From the NCBI GenBank assembly GCA_964036155.1, contig OZ038423.1, forward strand, positions 25,745,249 to 25,809,248: a stretch of DNA of 64,000 nucleotides, written 5' to 3'. The notes under the pieces were generated by a model. The model was not told the origin of the DNA. It was given only the letters and a program-made list of their open reading frames with translations, and searched no databases. Origin of the DNA: Diploscapter coronatus. Taxonomy: Eukaryota; Nematoda; Chromadorea; Rhabditida; Rhabditidae. The first letter of the stretch is position 1; each line of letters opens with the position of its first letter. Below are positions 1 to 13,768 of the stretch, in pieces. Position numbers and translations under genes: made by a program.

Positions 1-3000
1 TCCCAGGAAAAGGGCCATGAAACGGGTGGACGAGGCAGGGCCGGAGACGCAACAGTAAGGCTTTGGAGAAAATTATAAAGAAATTTTGTACGGAAAAATG
101 CCATGGGTTGAAAAATTTTGCAATACTGAGGAAAAAAATGTTTTGCAAGAAACATCATACGGCGAATCGGGAAAATCCGGAAAAGTCGCAGAAAACGAGT
201 GATGAGATGTGTACTCGTCCGCGTTTTGTCTTTGATTTCCCCATTTCAGCCAACAGTCAATCGGCAGTAACGATAATCCTCCCGATTTGCATATCCAAAT
301 AGAGAGTTGCACAGAGCTGCAACAATTCATGTGAACGCGTCACGAACTCTCCGTCTTTCATTCTTTCGTTTCTCTTCATTTTTCAGCATATTTCATCTCG
401 ATTTTATGAGTCTCTGTCTGTCCGAGCCGTGGGCGAGTTTTGTGAGGAAACACTCCCGGTAGTTGAATATTCACTCTCTCGCGATTTTATTCCCCAAATA
501 ACAATAACTCGGCCGCCGTTTCATTTGATTTTCCATCTCTTTCATTTTCCCGTCAAATTAAAAAGGCATTTAGAAAATTCCGTTAATCAAAAAATTCCTG
601 CGTTGGTTCAAAAAAGTCAAATCTAAGCTGGATTTTCCCGTTTCGCCAGAGATCCTCGCCGCCGCGAAGGCGTTGCGGCTGAGGGCCAGAAAATTGCAAG
701 TGGTACGGGGTCGGAGCCGTAGCGATGCGTGAATTTGCAGGCATGGCTCGCACTGGCTGTCCGGAGAGGAGCGGTCGAGGCTCGAGGCCGTTCAGAGGGA
801 CTGGCGACTCAGCAGACCCACCAATAAGCTGGAAAGGGTAATTATCTTCGTTTTGAGATGATTAGGGTAATTAAAATTAGAAAAGATTCATTTTGTTTTT
901 CTTGTTGAATTGCACATGACTTGAGTATTCAAGCAACAATTATCTTTCGAGTGGATTAGAGCAATTAAAAACTCCAATATGATAACAATCAGCATAATCG
1001 AAATTGGACAAATTAGCGTGATTCAAAATAAAGAATTCAATAATTTCAGTGGTCCCAAATCGCGAAGCAGGCAGATAGCGACGCCTCAGTGGGCTCTACC
1101 TTGCAGTCTCAGGCCGACCGCACCGCCTCGCCCCTGTTTCGCATTTCCCCCGTCAAACCCAGTCAGAATTCTTCGCCCAATTTGGCCGAGGCTGCAGGAA
1201 CTCCCAATGGAAGCAGTATCTTTGACAGAGCTAGGTAAGGAGAAAAGTAAAATACGGAAATTTTGTAAATTTAAGATTTTATTTTCTTGAATAATGTATC
1301 TTCAATTTAAAAGAGAAATTTTAAATATTCACATTTCCTCCTTCATTTTTCCTGAAATTAAGCATTTTCGCGAATACCTTGAAGAATGACAATTTTTCAA
1401 TAGGAAATTCATCATTATTGTGAAACGCCGAATTTTCATTGTCCAAATCAGATCTATGATATAGTTTTGAAAGGCCTGATTTCAAATGAATTGTCCTCAA
1501 TCGATAGTTTTTCATTGTTATCGAAGGGGATATTCATGTGCACACTTGCTGGAAAGTTATACCATTTGGCATATGATTTAGAGAGATGGAGAGAGAGAGA
1601 GAGAGAGACACAGGAAAAGTGAAAGAAAGAAAAACGAGAGAAAGAATGGGATGCGCGTGACAATCACAATTCTCTCCTCCCTTCTGTCTATAATTCCCCA
1701 TTTTCTCCTCCCGATCTATTGACCAACTTTCATGCATCAAATAATAATCAGTTAATATCATGCAGGAAATATGAACTAACAATTGAAAATTGGAAAATCT
1801 CACCCACGCAAAAGCTAATTTTACACTAAAAACATCTGCTGAAGTAAAAATTCACAAAAACAAAAATTAGAGTGTAGTGGAACTATCAATTTTATCAATT
1901 AGAAGAGGAAAGTTTGAGTTGACTTGATTGATTCGATTTGTAAACTTCACGTTTTCCGTTTTCTGCAATGAAAACCGGGATGACTGTTTATTGTGGAATG
2001 GGGGCAGAGACACAGAGGCACAACAGGCAGTTTTCTTGTCGCCCCTGCCTGTCATCAGGCAATAAAAATTAAATTGCCTCCCTCCTGCCTTTGCCCGTGT
2101 ACGACTGTTAATTATGGTCTGGTCGAAACCCTATATTCATCGATTTTGCCAAATTTCACGATGATTCCCTCGATCGTTGCGACCTCACCGAATTTTCATC
2201 GACGGCATTTTTTCTTTAAAACCCCCGCTTCGCCCCTGTGCTCTCCACACTCTTCCGCCACTAATATTTCCCAGTTATGCAAGCAATTGAACACGCAGAA
2301 ATTGAATTGTAAACGGTAAAACTCTTATTTCTGTTTCAAATTGTCCAGAATCACGCAAGAATGATGGATTAATTAGGAAATATCTTTGAGTCATGGGTAT
2401 TTCATGCTCATGAAACATTGTCTCGTGTTTCTTTATTTCGAGAAAAAAACCTTGATTTTACGGATGATTGACATTGAATGAGTGAAATGGAGAGAGGATT
2501 AGTGGAACGAATCAAAGATAAGATAAATCTCTGCTGATCACTTTATCTTTTATCCCTGATTGCAGAGGCGCAGAAAATCTGTTGCAGATCAGTGTGCCTG
2601 GGCCTGAGCCAGCAGGCAGACATTTTTTCCTAGTGAAAAGCTGCAAATGAACACAAGATTTATGTGCAAGGAAATGAGAGAGGAACTTTAACTTCTAAAA
2701 AGGGGGACTATAGAAATCAAAAGATCTTCATACTTTCACTCTTACCTTGCTTACTAGAAAAATGATGTCATTTTTGTGAAGTATTTTGAAACACATACTA
2801 CAGAAAATTCAAGAATTTTTTTTTTGCGAAAATAATGATTTTCTCGCAGATCCAAACCCAGCCCGATCAATGCATCTGCCTCGCCCATTGCCTTGTCGAC
2901 CACGCCAACCACTGCTTCTGGAGCTGGCTCAGTTTCGCCCATCGCACAGACCTCCCCTCTGGCTGCCGCAGCCTCTCCATCCGTGCAAGGCAATGAATCC

Positions 3001-6000
3001 CCTGCGCCAATTAGCGCAAGGCCCGAAGAGGGTGCCATCGTTCCTGAAAAGATACCCACCCCAGTCAAGCAAGCAGAGGAACAGGCTGCAGCTCTGAAGG
3101 CTCAGGAAGAATTGGAAAAGGAAAAGAAGGAGCAGGAAAAGAGGGAAGAGGTAGGAATTTTTGTAAATGTTTTACATTTGAAAAGTAAGATGAAAATTTC
3201 AGGAAGAGCGCATCGCGAGGCAAATCGACGTGGATGATGACTACGATGCGCAGGAGAAGCCCATTGACAAAAGTCCAAGTAGGGAAATTTTTGAATTTTG
3301 AAAAATACAGTATAAACAGACATTTTTGAAAATTTAGGAAAAATATTTTTAAAATTGCAGACGGTCAATTCCTGAAGTTTGATGAGGAGCTGGGCAGAGG
3401 CTCGTTCAAAACGGTGTACAGAGGCCTTGATACGGAGACCGGAGTGGCCGTGGCCTGGTGCGAGTTGCAGGAGAACAAATTGAATAAGGTAAAGTTGGAA
3501 ATGAAAAATAAGGAATTTGACGATTTGTATAATACGCTACTTCGCTATCCATAGTTAAGAGCATAAGGCAAAATAGAGAGATATCTTCCCCATACTATCT
3601 CATAGGTAAAGAAATAACGAGTTATTCAGGTTGCCGAAATTTTAGAGAAAAAAAATTCAAAAATATACAGAGATTCTTGTTGAATTACGTGTCTTTTTCA
3701 AATAAAATAGCAAGTTTTGAATTTCTCGATGAAGACTTGAAAATAATGACGATGATTTACTGTACAAATTTGTATTTCTCAAATTTGCAGGCTGAAAGAC
3801 AACGTTTCCGTGAGGAGGCAGAGATGCTCAAAGGCCTGCAGCACCCCAACATCGTGAGATTCTACGACTATTGGGAGAGGAACGAGCAGAATGGCAAGAA
3901 GAAGTACATCGTCCTTGTCACCGAGCTCATGACTTCTGGCACGCTCAAAATGTACCTGAAAAGATTCAAGAGGATAAATATCAAGGTTAGAAAGAAGTTG
4001 GAAATAAAATGCGTTTCAATGAGAAGAAGAAAGGAATTGTTATTTTCTAACCTAAATTTTGGAAAATTCGAACTGATTGAATAGAATTTGTTAGTTTTTG
4101 AGAAAACCGACCATAAATGGGAGATTTTTGAATTGCAGGTTCTGAAATCGTGGTGCCGTCAGATTCTGAAGGGCCTCGACTACCTGCACTCGAGAAATCC
4201 CCCTGTCATCCACCGCGATTTGAAGTGCGACAACATATTCATCACGGGCACGACTGGCTCTGTCAAGATTGGCGATCTGGGCCTCGCAACGCTCAAAAAC
4301 AAGTCCTTCGCCAAGTCTGTTATTGGTAGGCATTTTCGGGATTTTGAAGGATGAGAGAAAACTTCATGAAATTTCAAAGATATACGAGTGTATTGGATGA
4401 ACCTGATTTTAATTAATCTGGGAAGAAGACGAATATTTTTTAGAAAATTAATGAGGAAGGAAATAAATCGTCGAAGTTTCAAGGAAATATAAATAGAATG
4501 ATTGTTTGCAGGAACGCCAGAATTCATGGCCCCAGAAATGTACGACGAGCAGTACGACGAGTCCGTGGATGTCTACGCATTTGGCATGTGTCTTCTGGAA
4601 ATGGTCACTGGGGAATATCCCTACTCCGAATGTCAACTACCCGCTCAGATCTACAGAAAAGTCACGCAGGTTCGATTTTTCGATAGAAGGGGAAGACATT
4701 TCGAATAAGAGTGGGTGGAGATGTGCAAGTTGCTCTTCTTACCTCTACTTCTAACCTTACAATTTCGGAATGCCATTATTAATTTTCGAACTCGGAATTT
4801 TTCGAAATTAAGAATAAAAATTTAGGGCATCAAACCCGAATGTTTCAACCGCATTCCGCAACAGTACCCGGAGATCAGAGAGATTATTGACCGCTGCATA
4901 AGGTAAGGGAAGCAATAAACTGAAATTTGGAGATATGATGATTTTTTGCTTTTTAATTTTGAATTTCCAGAGCCAGAAGAGAGGAGCGAGCGACTGTCAA
5001 AGATTTGCTTGCTGATGAATTCTTCAATCCCGAGGATCTGGCCGGAATTCGGGTGGACATCAAGAACAGAGACGCAGATTTGACTGACATGAATGTGGAG
5101 GTGAGGCATTTACAGCCGTACTCAGAGTAGATGACGCACTCGAAAATCGAGAATTATCGACTTGATTGTAGATCCAAATGCAACTTCGCGTTTACGACGA
5201 AAAGAAGCGCAAGCAGTACAAATTCAAGGAGAACGAGGGTCTGCAGTTCGTGTTCGACATCGAAAATGACACTGCTGAGGAGGTGGGAAAAATTCGACAA
5301 AATCATTTAGAAGAAGAAATATTTCTTGAAATTGTGATGATTGGCATACATCGAAAAATTGCAGGTTGTCCAACAAATGATAGAGCAGCAGCACATTCCT
5401 CCCGAAGATACGAACATGATTATGAAGTTGATCAGGGATAAGGTAATGAAAATACATGTCTTTAAAACTTATGAAAAATGAATCGTCTATAGGAGGTTTT
5501 GTTAGAAAACTAAAGAAATAAAATTTCTATAGATAGCTAGAAAATTAAAATTGACTTTGTAGGTAGAAGCCTTCAAACGCGATCGCGAGTTCCGCATCAA
5601 CGACCTGAAGCGAATCCGCGAAGAGGAGCAGAAAGAGCAAGAGGAGGCAGAGATCCGCAAGCAGATTCAAGAGAAGAAACTCGAAAAGGAGAGAATCGAG
5701 AAGGAGGCCGTTGCACTCGCTGCTCAGCAACAACAGCAGGTTTGAAATATTTACAGCTTCTCAAAATGATTCTTTTCTGAAAAGAATACAGAAAAATGTT
5801 GAAAACTAAAGAAAAAGAACTTAGAAAGGAAATTTAGCAACATCACCAAGCAGCGACTCTCGCAGCGCATCAGCTCCTGCAGATTCCTTCTGGACAACAA
5901 GCGGGCGGCAATTCCTCTCCCGGCAGTTTGGGCCCGAACACTGACGACCCACAGGCAGCCAGACCGACTTCGCTCGTTAATGGACATCAGGTACCGAATT

Positions 6001-8355
6001 TCGAAAGAAAACTTGATATCTATTGTCATTCATGCAAAAGTGAATGAAGAAAATGTCATTCGTAAATAACTTGCAATAAGAAAACTGGAAGTTCATAGGT
6101 ATGAAATTCAAAAAACGAAAAAAACTCAATTTTAAGAATAAGAAAAAGTAAATGAGTTTATTTGCAGGCGGGCCTCTCGAACGGCTCCTCCCAATCGGCA
6201 GCTGCCTCTGTGAACGGCACCACCCCGACTGCATCCACAGCCCCTGCAACGGCCACTGGCGAGGGACACAGACTCGACACTTACGAGAAGCTGGACTCGG
6301 CATTGGCGTGCACGCTAGGAACTCATGTCAGGTACGAGACTCCATCAATAAATTTCTCAAAATGAATTGTTAGAAAATTGAACAGTCTAAAATTGAAACT
6401 GAAGGTAGAATGTTGTGTAGCGTAGAATATTCAGCAACGATTTTTGATAAGATAAACATGATATGAAATTTTAGAATTAAAATAAAATTGCAGACCTTGC
6501 ATGTCCGGATGTCAGCCAGGAGTAGTGGGACAGCAGCAGAACGGAGCAGGAAATGGAGTTGGCATGCAGGTCAGAAAATCCGAAATGATCATTTTGAAGG
6601 GGAACAAACGAGTGAAAATCAAATGAAGAAAACTGAATATGTTTGCCGAGTTCGTAACATTGTGGAAAGAAACTAACGTTTTAGGAATTAGGATCAGAAT
6701 TTGAATACATTTTCAGAACGGAACTGGCTCGTCGTGTTGCAGCAGCAGCAGCGCAGCGCTGGCGTCCGGCAATGGACTGCTTTCCGGCTCGGCCTCAGGA
6801 ATGGTGGGTTCAGCAACAGTGGCCGGGCATCCCCTCTCCTCGCTCTCGCATTTGCACCACAATTGCCCGTATCGTCACGCGCCCCTGCCTCCCATGCACC
6901 CCGCCCCAGTCGCCCATCGTAGAGTGCCCTCCCCCACCCAGTCGACTCTCCAAACGCCCTCAACCGACAGCCGCATCTTCGCCGTCGGCTCGCCCACCCA
7001 TAGTCATGCTGAAGAGTCCGAGGTGCCGTGCTGTCATAGTTTTTGCATTCTTATTTTAGAAATACAGGTTTTTGGAGTGTTCGGACATTTTTTTAGTCTA
7101 GAACATTAGAAATTTTGAGGACATTATATTATGCAACAAATGATAAACGACTGAACATTCCAAGAGTTTCAACCGAACTCATAGAATGAATATAGTTTGC
7201 ATTCTTCTTTGGACATTGACGATGACTTCTTTTGCTAAACGAATCATTGTGTGCGATTTGAATATTGTTTTTCTGTAGTAACGATATTTTGGAAAGCTTT
7301 AGTTTACATCCCCTTTGAAAGCTTGAATTTTGACATTCTTTTGCAGTTTCAATAGCGAGCTTGTCTTGAAATGTGAATTCATGAAAATTCAGGGAAACTT
7401 GAAAAATTGAAACTTTGAAAAATTTTTGAGGAAATGAGTGATTTTGTGATTTTCAGCTGGAAGACGACGAAGATGAGGACGTGGAATTGAAGAGGCTAAA
7501 AGAAAGGTGGGCATTTTTAAAAACCTAAAAAATGGGAAAACAAACTTTGAAAATGCAAACATAGACAAATTAAACATTTTTAGGCATCTGGTCGAGCAGA
7601 AACAGCTGATGGAGCGCCACAAACAGGAGATGGACGAGTTGCTGGTGCGCAGACGGCTCAGACAGGCCAGGGCTACCACCGCGCAGCCGGGTACGAAAAT
7701 TTAACCAAAAGTCGAAATATCAAATTTTTCTTTTTACAAATTCAACAAATTTGCCGATTCATCGGAGAATTGAAATTGTAGCATCTGTGAAAGAAAATAA
7801 ATCAGCTTTACCGTTCATTTGAAGAAAAAAACCCGCCCAATTTGCAGAAGCCTTGATGGGAACGAACTCGAGTGCCAGCCTGATGACGTCCTCTGTGAGC
7901 GCCGATCCCTCTGCTTCGAGCACAGTCGCTCAGCCCTCTTCTCTTTCCTTGCCCGGCTCGCCCCCACCACCTGCCATCAATGGAGAGGTAGATTTTTCAA
8001 AGACTTAAAAAATAACAAAAACAATGATTTTTCACCACATCAAAATTGAAGAATAAAATGACAACGCGAAATTTTGAAATTAATAAGATTTTACACATTG
8101 TGAAAGTGGCAAATGACAAAAAATGCAACTCATTTTGATAGACCACTTCCCATAATATAAAGTCAAAAATGGTAAAAATAACCAAAACTAATGAATGATT
8201 TGTTCGAATTGATTTTGCTTTGCTATTCATTTGAGTTTGACATATCCATGCAAAACCTAACACTCTCATGACAGACTTGAAAGAATTTCTAATTTTGAGT
8301 GATTCTCTACTAATTCTTGCAGACTAAACGCAAGATGACGGATGGAGCGGCGTAA
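1..8355 (+). CDS. wnk-1: WNK-type serine/threonine kinase (5' end missing)
   Basis: WNK kinases phosphorylate SPAK/OSR1-type kinases (GCK-3 in worms) and control ion and osmotic balance. The kinase domain runs over exons 3361-3488, 3791-3985, 4139-4325, 4512-4669, 4826-4902 and 4971-5100. It shows the WNK signature: [11 protein letters not shown] with the catalytic lysine in the glycine loop, cysteine instead of lysine in [17 protein letters not shown] instead of DFG, and activation loop [22 protein letters not shown]1-PF2-like domain follows ([19 protein letters not shown], from 5172), then coiled coils (about 5565-5740 and 7457-7690) and Ser/Pro/Gln-rich tails. Upstream coding exons at 1-54, 741-about 840 and about 1051-1236 join in phase to the exon at 2851. 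The exon at position 1 continues out of the window. This isoform ends at TAA 8353-8355 in a short exon from 8323. The intron from 1237 to 2850 (1.6 kb) holds only a GA microsatellite. Confidence 0.94.
1580..1608. repeat. GA microsatellite in a WNK intron
   Basis: A run of GA dinucleotides, broken once by ATG, lies within the 1.6-kb intron between the WNK exons ending at 1236 and starting at 2851. Nothing else recognisable is seen in that intron. Confidence 0.8.
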
Positions 8356-8726
8356 GACCATGTGAGGAGTTGCAGACGAGTCACTTGATGCTCCGCCCCC
8401 TCTTCTATAATTCCCCTAAAACGGCTCTTAACTCATCCACCAATTCGGTTTTAAACTCCTGACACATTCCAAGTATGCAAGTATGCCTATCATCCATCTT
8501 TCTTATATGGAAAACCTTCCATTCTTTCTAAACCTAAACTATTTGTTATTCTCTAAACTTTGGTCCAAATCTAATTCACTGAGTTTATTTGCATACAAAC
8601 TATTTATTTGATTCTTTTTAATTTAAATCCCTCAATTCTGTGCATACTTTCTAAAGCGTGTCTCCATTTAGATATTGTATTCATTTGAGTTAGAAAATTA
8701 TGTTTTATCGACAAAAATGTGTTCTT

Positions 8727-10748
8727 TTAAGAGTGAATGTCAGGAAAAACCAAAGTCTTAGTAAAGGGGTGTTTCCAGGGGTCCGTCGATTTGGCTGATT
8801 TTCACATGTCTTGTTCAGTTTTTCACGCTGATCATTATAGTATGGTTTATTTTTCATAAAAGTTATCGTATACAGGGTTACGGTAGCTTGAAGTTTTGAC
8901 AGATCCGACCTCAGGAAAAAATTCATAACTTTCTTATTTCTGAGCCGAATCGAACGGGGTTTTCAGCATTGGATAGCCCATGAAAAACTCTACAAATAAT
9001 GTAACTACGACCACCTGCTATGATCAACAGCTTCCCGCCAAAAAATTAATTTCCGAAAAAGTGACCCTGACCGACTATAGTTTTTCGATTTTTTACCCAA
9101 ATTAGAGTCCGATATCCAAGCTGGAAATTAGCTTATTTTGTAGGGAATTAAATTCTGTATCTAAATATGTAAAAATTTTCAAAAAAGTGAATGGTCCAAG
9201 CAACGAAAAATGCCTCCGAACGTGTAAAACCAGGGTGATTATACCATAGTGTCAACTTTGATCCCCCACAACTTTCTTATTTCTGACCCAAATTTCATAA
9301 TTATTTTTTTATTTTGTAGATATTGAGTAGAGGAATAAATTAAAAATAAAAATAAAATTTTTAGAAGTTAATTTTAGCGGGAAAAAATTACTCGAAGTTA
9401 CCCTATATACTCGTACTACGTTTACGCGTAAATGACGTTGGAAAAATTTTCCCTTTTAGTATGTTGTGTAGAATGACATGATGAACAACTTTCGTTCCAG
9501 AACTGACCCTGGATTTATTATCATTGGGGCTCCAGAATTTTTTGAAGTACAATGGCCAAACTCAGCATAATGCCTTTATAATACAAATTTTAAAAAAATT
9601 CATATCTCCCTATGTGTGCAAATGCTAGAAGAAGTTCTGGAGCAAAAGTTGATCAACTTGAAGAGCTCTACAAGATTTGATGGAAAACTTCGATGTTAAC
9701 TCACATTACACTTGTAAACACAGTACGGGTATATAGGGTAACTTAGGCTAATTTCTCCTGCCAAAATTAGTTTCTAAAAATTTTATTTTTATTTTTAATT
9801 TATTCCTCTACTCAATATCTACAAAATAAAAAAATAATTATGAAATTTGGGTCAGAAATAAGAAAGTTGTGGGGGATCAAAGTTGACACTATGGAATAAT
9901 CACCCTGGTTTTACACGTTCGGAGGCATTTTTCGTTGCTTGGACCATTCGCTTTTTTGAAAATTTTTACATATTTAGATACAGAATTGAATTCTCTACAA
10001 AATAAGCCAATTTCCAGCTTGGATATCGGACTCTAATTTGGGTAAAAAATTGAAAAACTGCGATAAGGTAGGATCACATTTTCGAAATTTTTTTCGCATT
10101 CTTAAATTTTCTCGCCAAACTATCAATATTCGAGAACGGTCGTAGTTACATTATTTGTAGAGTTTTTCATGGGCTATCTAACGCAAAAAACCGCATTCGA
10201 TTTAGTCCACAAATAAGGAAGTTATGGGAAAGTCAAGGTTTACACTCGATATAGGAATGCACTGGTTTTACGCATTTTTCGTTGCTTGGACCATTCTCGT
10301 TTTTGAAAATTTTTGCATATTCAGATGCAGAATTTAATTCCCTACAAAATAAGCTAATTTCCAGCTTGGATATCGGACTCTAATTTGGGTAAAAAATCGA
10401 AAAACTATAGTCGGTCAGGGTCACTTTTTCGGAAATTAATTTTTTGGCGGGAAGCTGTTGATCGTAGCAGGTGGTCGTAGTTACATTATTTGTAGAGTTT
10501 TTCATGGGCTATCCAATGCTGAAAACCCCGTTCGATTTGGTCCACAAATAAGAAAGTTATGAATTTTTTTCCGAGGTCGGGTCAGTCAAAACTTCAATCT
10601 ACCGTAACCCTGCATACGATCATTTCTATGAAAAACGAATAGCACCACGAGAATCAGCGTAAAAAACTGAACAATACATGTGAAAATCAGCCAAATCTGA
10701 GGACTCCTGGAAACATCGACTTTGGCCCTTCCTGACATTTACTCTTAA
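8727..10748. mobile_element. 2-kb fold-back (inverted repeat) element flanked by TTAA
   Basis: The left part (8731 to about 9425) is the reverse complement of much of the right part (about 9715 to 10744). Both termini carry the same inverted sequence, GAGTRAATGTCAGGAA, and each is bordered by TTAA (8727-8730 and 10745-10748), suggesting a TTAA target-site duplication. The right arm holds two tandem diverged copies of the outer-arm sequence (about 9895-10250 and 10255-10620), so the structure is not a simple hairpin. Inner arms around 9255-9420 and 9725-9890 also pair closely. No ORF of transposase size is present, so it is non-autonomous. TTAA targets are typical of piggyBac-like elements, but the termini do not start with CCC, so the family is unassigned. 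Confidence 0.85.
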
Positions 10749-11275
10749 ATATGCTCTCTGCTTTCAAACCATTGCTAAAACGGTGCGGGTGTGCTTTGTC
10801 TAAATTCAAAATCATTACTATTTCTATGATTTGAAAATCGTGGTCATCTTTTATGCGAATTTGATAGATGATGGGTTTTATCTTTATTTTGAGCAAACGT
10901 CTAAACTGTCTATTTAGGAATCTTGAATTCGTTTTACGGCAGTTTGCGTTCATTCTCACACTTTTCAAGGACGAAATATGTGCAATGCAGAATTCATCAG
11001 AATGCGCAAATTAGTCGTGCGCGAATTTTCATGAAACTCATTCTGAATACTGAACTAAATTACGTCCCTTCCTTCCCACCTCTTTCTGTGTATCATCACT
11101 TTCTTGTCAAAACTAAAGCGGATTTTGAATTGAATTGAAGGAGATACGAGATAAATGAAGAATTTTATTTGGTTTTAGCTAATTTTTAACATTTATACCT
11201 ATAACAACTGAATAACATATGCATGAAGATATTAATTTTAGCGAAAAATGAAAACTAAAGAAATTTTAGCTTCAG

Positions 11276-11539
11276 CCTCCCTCGTCTAGGGGCCGTCTTG
11301 GTGACAGTAAACTTCTCGCAGCTCAACTTTTGGCCCTCCACAGCGGCTCGACTTCGCCCCTATTGAGCGCCCTGAATAACATCGTCTCCGCCCCACCCAC
11401 TCCAAATCCGATGGCACAACAAGCGCCAAGTCAAAATTTATTAGCCCCACCCCCCAGACATATACCTTCACCTCAGCCGCAACATCCCAGACTGAGAGAC
11501 AATAGATCGGCCCCACCCCATTCTGATAGTGAAATGTAA
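11276..11539 (+). CDS. wnk-1: Candidate alternative last exon of WNK
   Basis: A clean TTCAG acceptor ends at 11275 and opens an 88-codon frame to TAA 11537-11539. The frame is phase 0, which matches the phase-0 donor at 7987 (GAG|gtagat) of the preceding WNK exon, so it could replace the short terminal exon at 8323. The peptide is Ser/Pro/Gln-rich (motifs SAPPTPNPMAQQAP, HIPSPQPQHPRL, ending HSDSEM), like the rest of the WNK tail, and local GC is clearly higher than the flanks. It could instead belong to an unrelated small gene, but no upstream exon with a start codon is evident between 8356 and 11275. Transcript data would decide. Confidence 0.55.
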   Translation, partial: PPSSRGRLGDSKLLAAQLLALHSGSTSPLLSALNNIVSAPPTPNPMAQQAPSQNLLAPPPRHIPSPQPQHPRLRDNRSAPPHSDSEM

Positions 11540-13768
11540 GGGTAATTATGATAAGGATAAAATCTATAAAATCTGCTGTTGATAAGTTTCGATCTTCTAT
11601 TATTAAGCGCCAGAAGTGCTGATCTTCAAATCGGTTCTTGGCCAAATGTAATTAATATTAGCATAAACGGGTGAAATACCGTAATTATTCTAAATTTTAC
11701 ATGCCATTAGATTGTGTATTTGTAAATTTTTATTATTTTAGCTTATTTATCAGTATCTAGAGATATATATTATCATTTTATGCTATGAATATAAACTATC
11801 CCGAGATTGTCTATTGTTCTTTCATTTTGAGTTTATTAAGCCATGTACGTAACTATGATACTATATTCTAGTGGTAATTATTAGCGCTTTCAAAATCATC
11901 GTTTAGACGAAAATTTGTTCAACATCTTCAAAGGGCCTGAAATTCCATGAAATAACGTTTTCTTCCTATCTGTGAGATTCAAAATATTGTTTGTTATTCA
12001 TTATTCAGAGAGTATATTATTAGCCATTTGTAACTAACTCGGGTCTGCATTACATTTTCTAATTTGACTACTGTAACATGGGGACTTGTTAAATGGAGAA
12101 TTCAGCATAGAATAAATGTTTCAAATATCGAAGACCGTGTAATTTTTGAAATGTTGCTGATTAACTAGCTCGGCATGTGATAATAAAGTTACAGATGATG
12201 TAAAATTAACACCAAATCTGCAAGGTTCCGTGAAAGTGCGATGTTCTGTCGGAATGCACACATACATCAAAATGTCGTCCCTTTCAAAAAGAGTGAAAGA
12301 TGTGCGCGGGCTTAATGAAAACCGAGGAAGAAGAGGGCGGCGCTTCAGAAAGGAGAATTTTTCTGTTCTCCGACAAAAACCTTCTCTGCAAAAGCTGTCC
12401 CCTTCTCTATCTGAATTCAAAATGAATTTTCGTTTTTCAAAATCCCCGAGTTTATTTGTCATTTATTCAATTATCAGATTATCTGGTGTTTCTGAAAATC
12501 CAGTGTTTTAAGGGGTGGTGTATTGAATCATCATTTATTTTATCCCATCTCTAATATTCCTTAGGGAATTTCAATCTCAGATACAATTTGTAGCATCTTG
12601 ACGTTTGATAAATTCAGTGTTGTTTTTAGTGAAGAAATTCTTTGCAACCGGAAATATCGAGTATAATTTTTTGTTCTTGAAAAAAAGCGAAGGGCTTGGA
12701 AATGGAGACATGGAAAAACTGAAGCACTTTGGGAAATGAGCCCTGAAATCCCTATTTGATTTTTGCAGTCTCTCGGTGTCAATTTGTATATTCCAGACAT
12801 TTTTCGAGAATTTCCCTATTTCGAATGGATTTTGGGTTCTCAGCAAACGTCGAACATCTAAATTTTGTTATGTGCTGCTTTTTGTGCTTTTCCGAGGCCA
12901 GGAACGCGCGCAGGTCCGAAAGCCCGAGAGCCGTCGTTTATTTTTATCGCTACCAGTACGAAAAAGTCGCGTCACGAAGGCAAAGATTTAGTTAGAATTT
13001 GGAAAGCGTAAAGGGGGGATTGAATTTGGAAGGCTTGGGTGGTCGAATATGGCTAAACCCTTGGTTTCTATAGTTTTGTCGATAATTTTAATATTCGAAA
13101 TCTGGAATTTGTCTATGATAGACTGACATATATACTCGAGAAATGAATATGTTTGTTTTAGTATTAAAAAAGCAGCGGTCGGTCGGTTTAATGAGAGGCC
13201 TTATATTTCGAGAGCGAAGAGGATATATCATATATGAAACCTGAGGAAATTTATGCCTTGCGGGGGAAATTGTCTCAAATGAATTTGTTATGTGTGGCTT
13301 TTTACGCCGATTGCAACATATAACTCTTGTATAATTTCATCATGACTCTCTTAAATTTGACGTAGGAGAATCGGGAAAATCGAGTTATCCTTCCGGGTTT
13401 TTTTTTTTCTTTTTTTGAAAATTTTTCAAGGTGCTTTGTTCGCATCGCACATGTGGTAGTTCTTGTAATGGGCCCATTTTTGAAAGCACCTTTACATCGC
13501 TTGATCTCTTACCTTCAAACAGCTGTTCTATCTTATGTTCTATATTTTAGTACCTCATATATATTCATAAACCTCCTATGCCACATCATTCCGAAAGTTT
13601 TGTGTCTGAGATCCTATTCTTTCTACCCGAAGATTCGATATTTAAAAGATTCTTAAAATCCACATTTCCTATCGCATTTCTAATAGTTAACTGAAAAACT
13701 GTACTTCGTCGATTAAAATTGAATAAATTATGCTGAATTTTCTATTTTCTCCGAATTCCAGCGAAGTG
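11540..13768. other. Intergenic region, no gene recognised
   Basis: AT-rich spacer between the candidate WNK last exon and the next receptor gene. Short open frames around 12230-12510 and 12560-12995 lack exon-like splice context and show no family motif. I see no RNA gene or clear repeat. An acceptor-like ATTCCAG at about 13755-13761, just before the receptor ATG, may be a trans-splice site. Confidence 0.5.

Noticed and set aside
650..740. A possible extra WNK exon starting at 650 (acceptor TTTCGCCAG)
   Set aside because: It matches the phase of the donor at 54, but needs a very short or frame-shifting intron to reach the exon at 741, while exon 1-54 joins directly to 741 in frame. It may be an alternative exon but is not supported.
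8727..10748. A CRISPR array or viral insertion as explanation for the repeats
   Set aside because: The repeats are long inverted arms in a eukaryotic gene setting, without regularly spaced units, spacers or viral genes.
12230..12995. Several overlapping open frames as a small gene
   Set aside because: Overlapping frames on both strands with no motif, signal peptide or splice context; regarded as chance.
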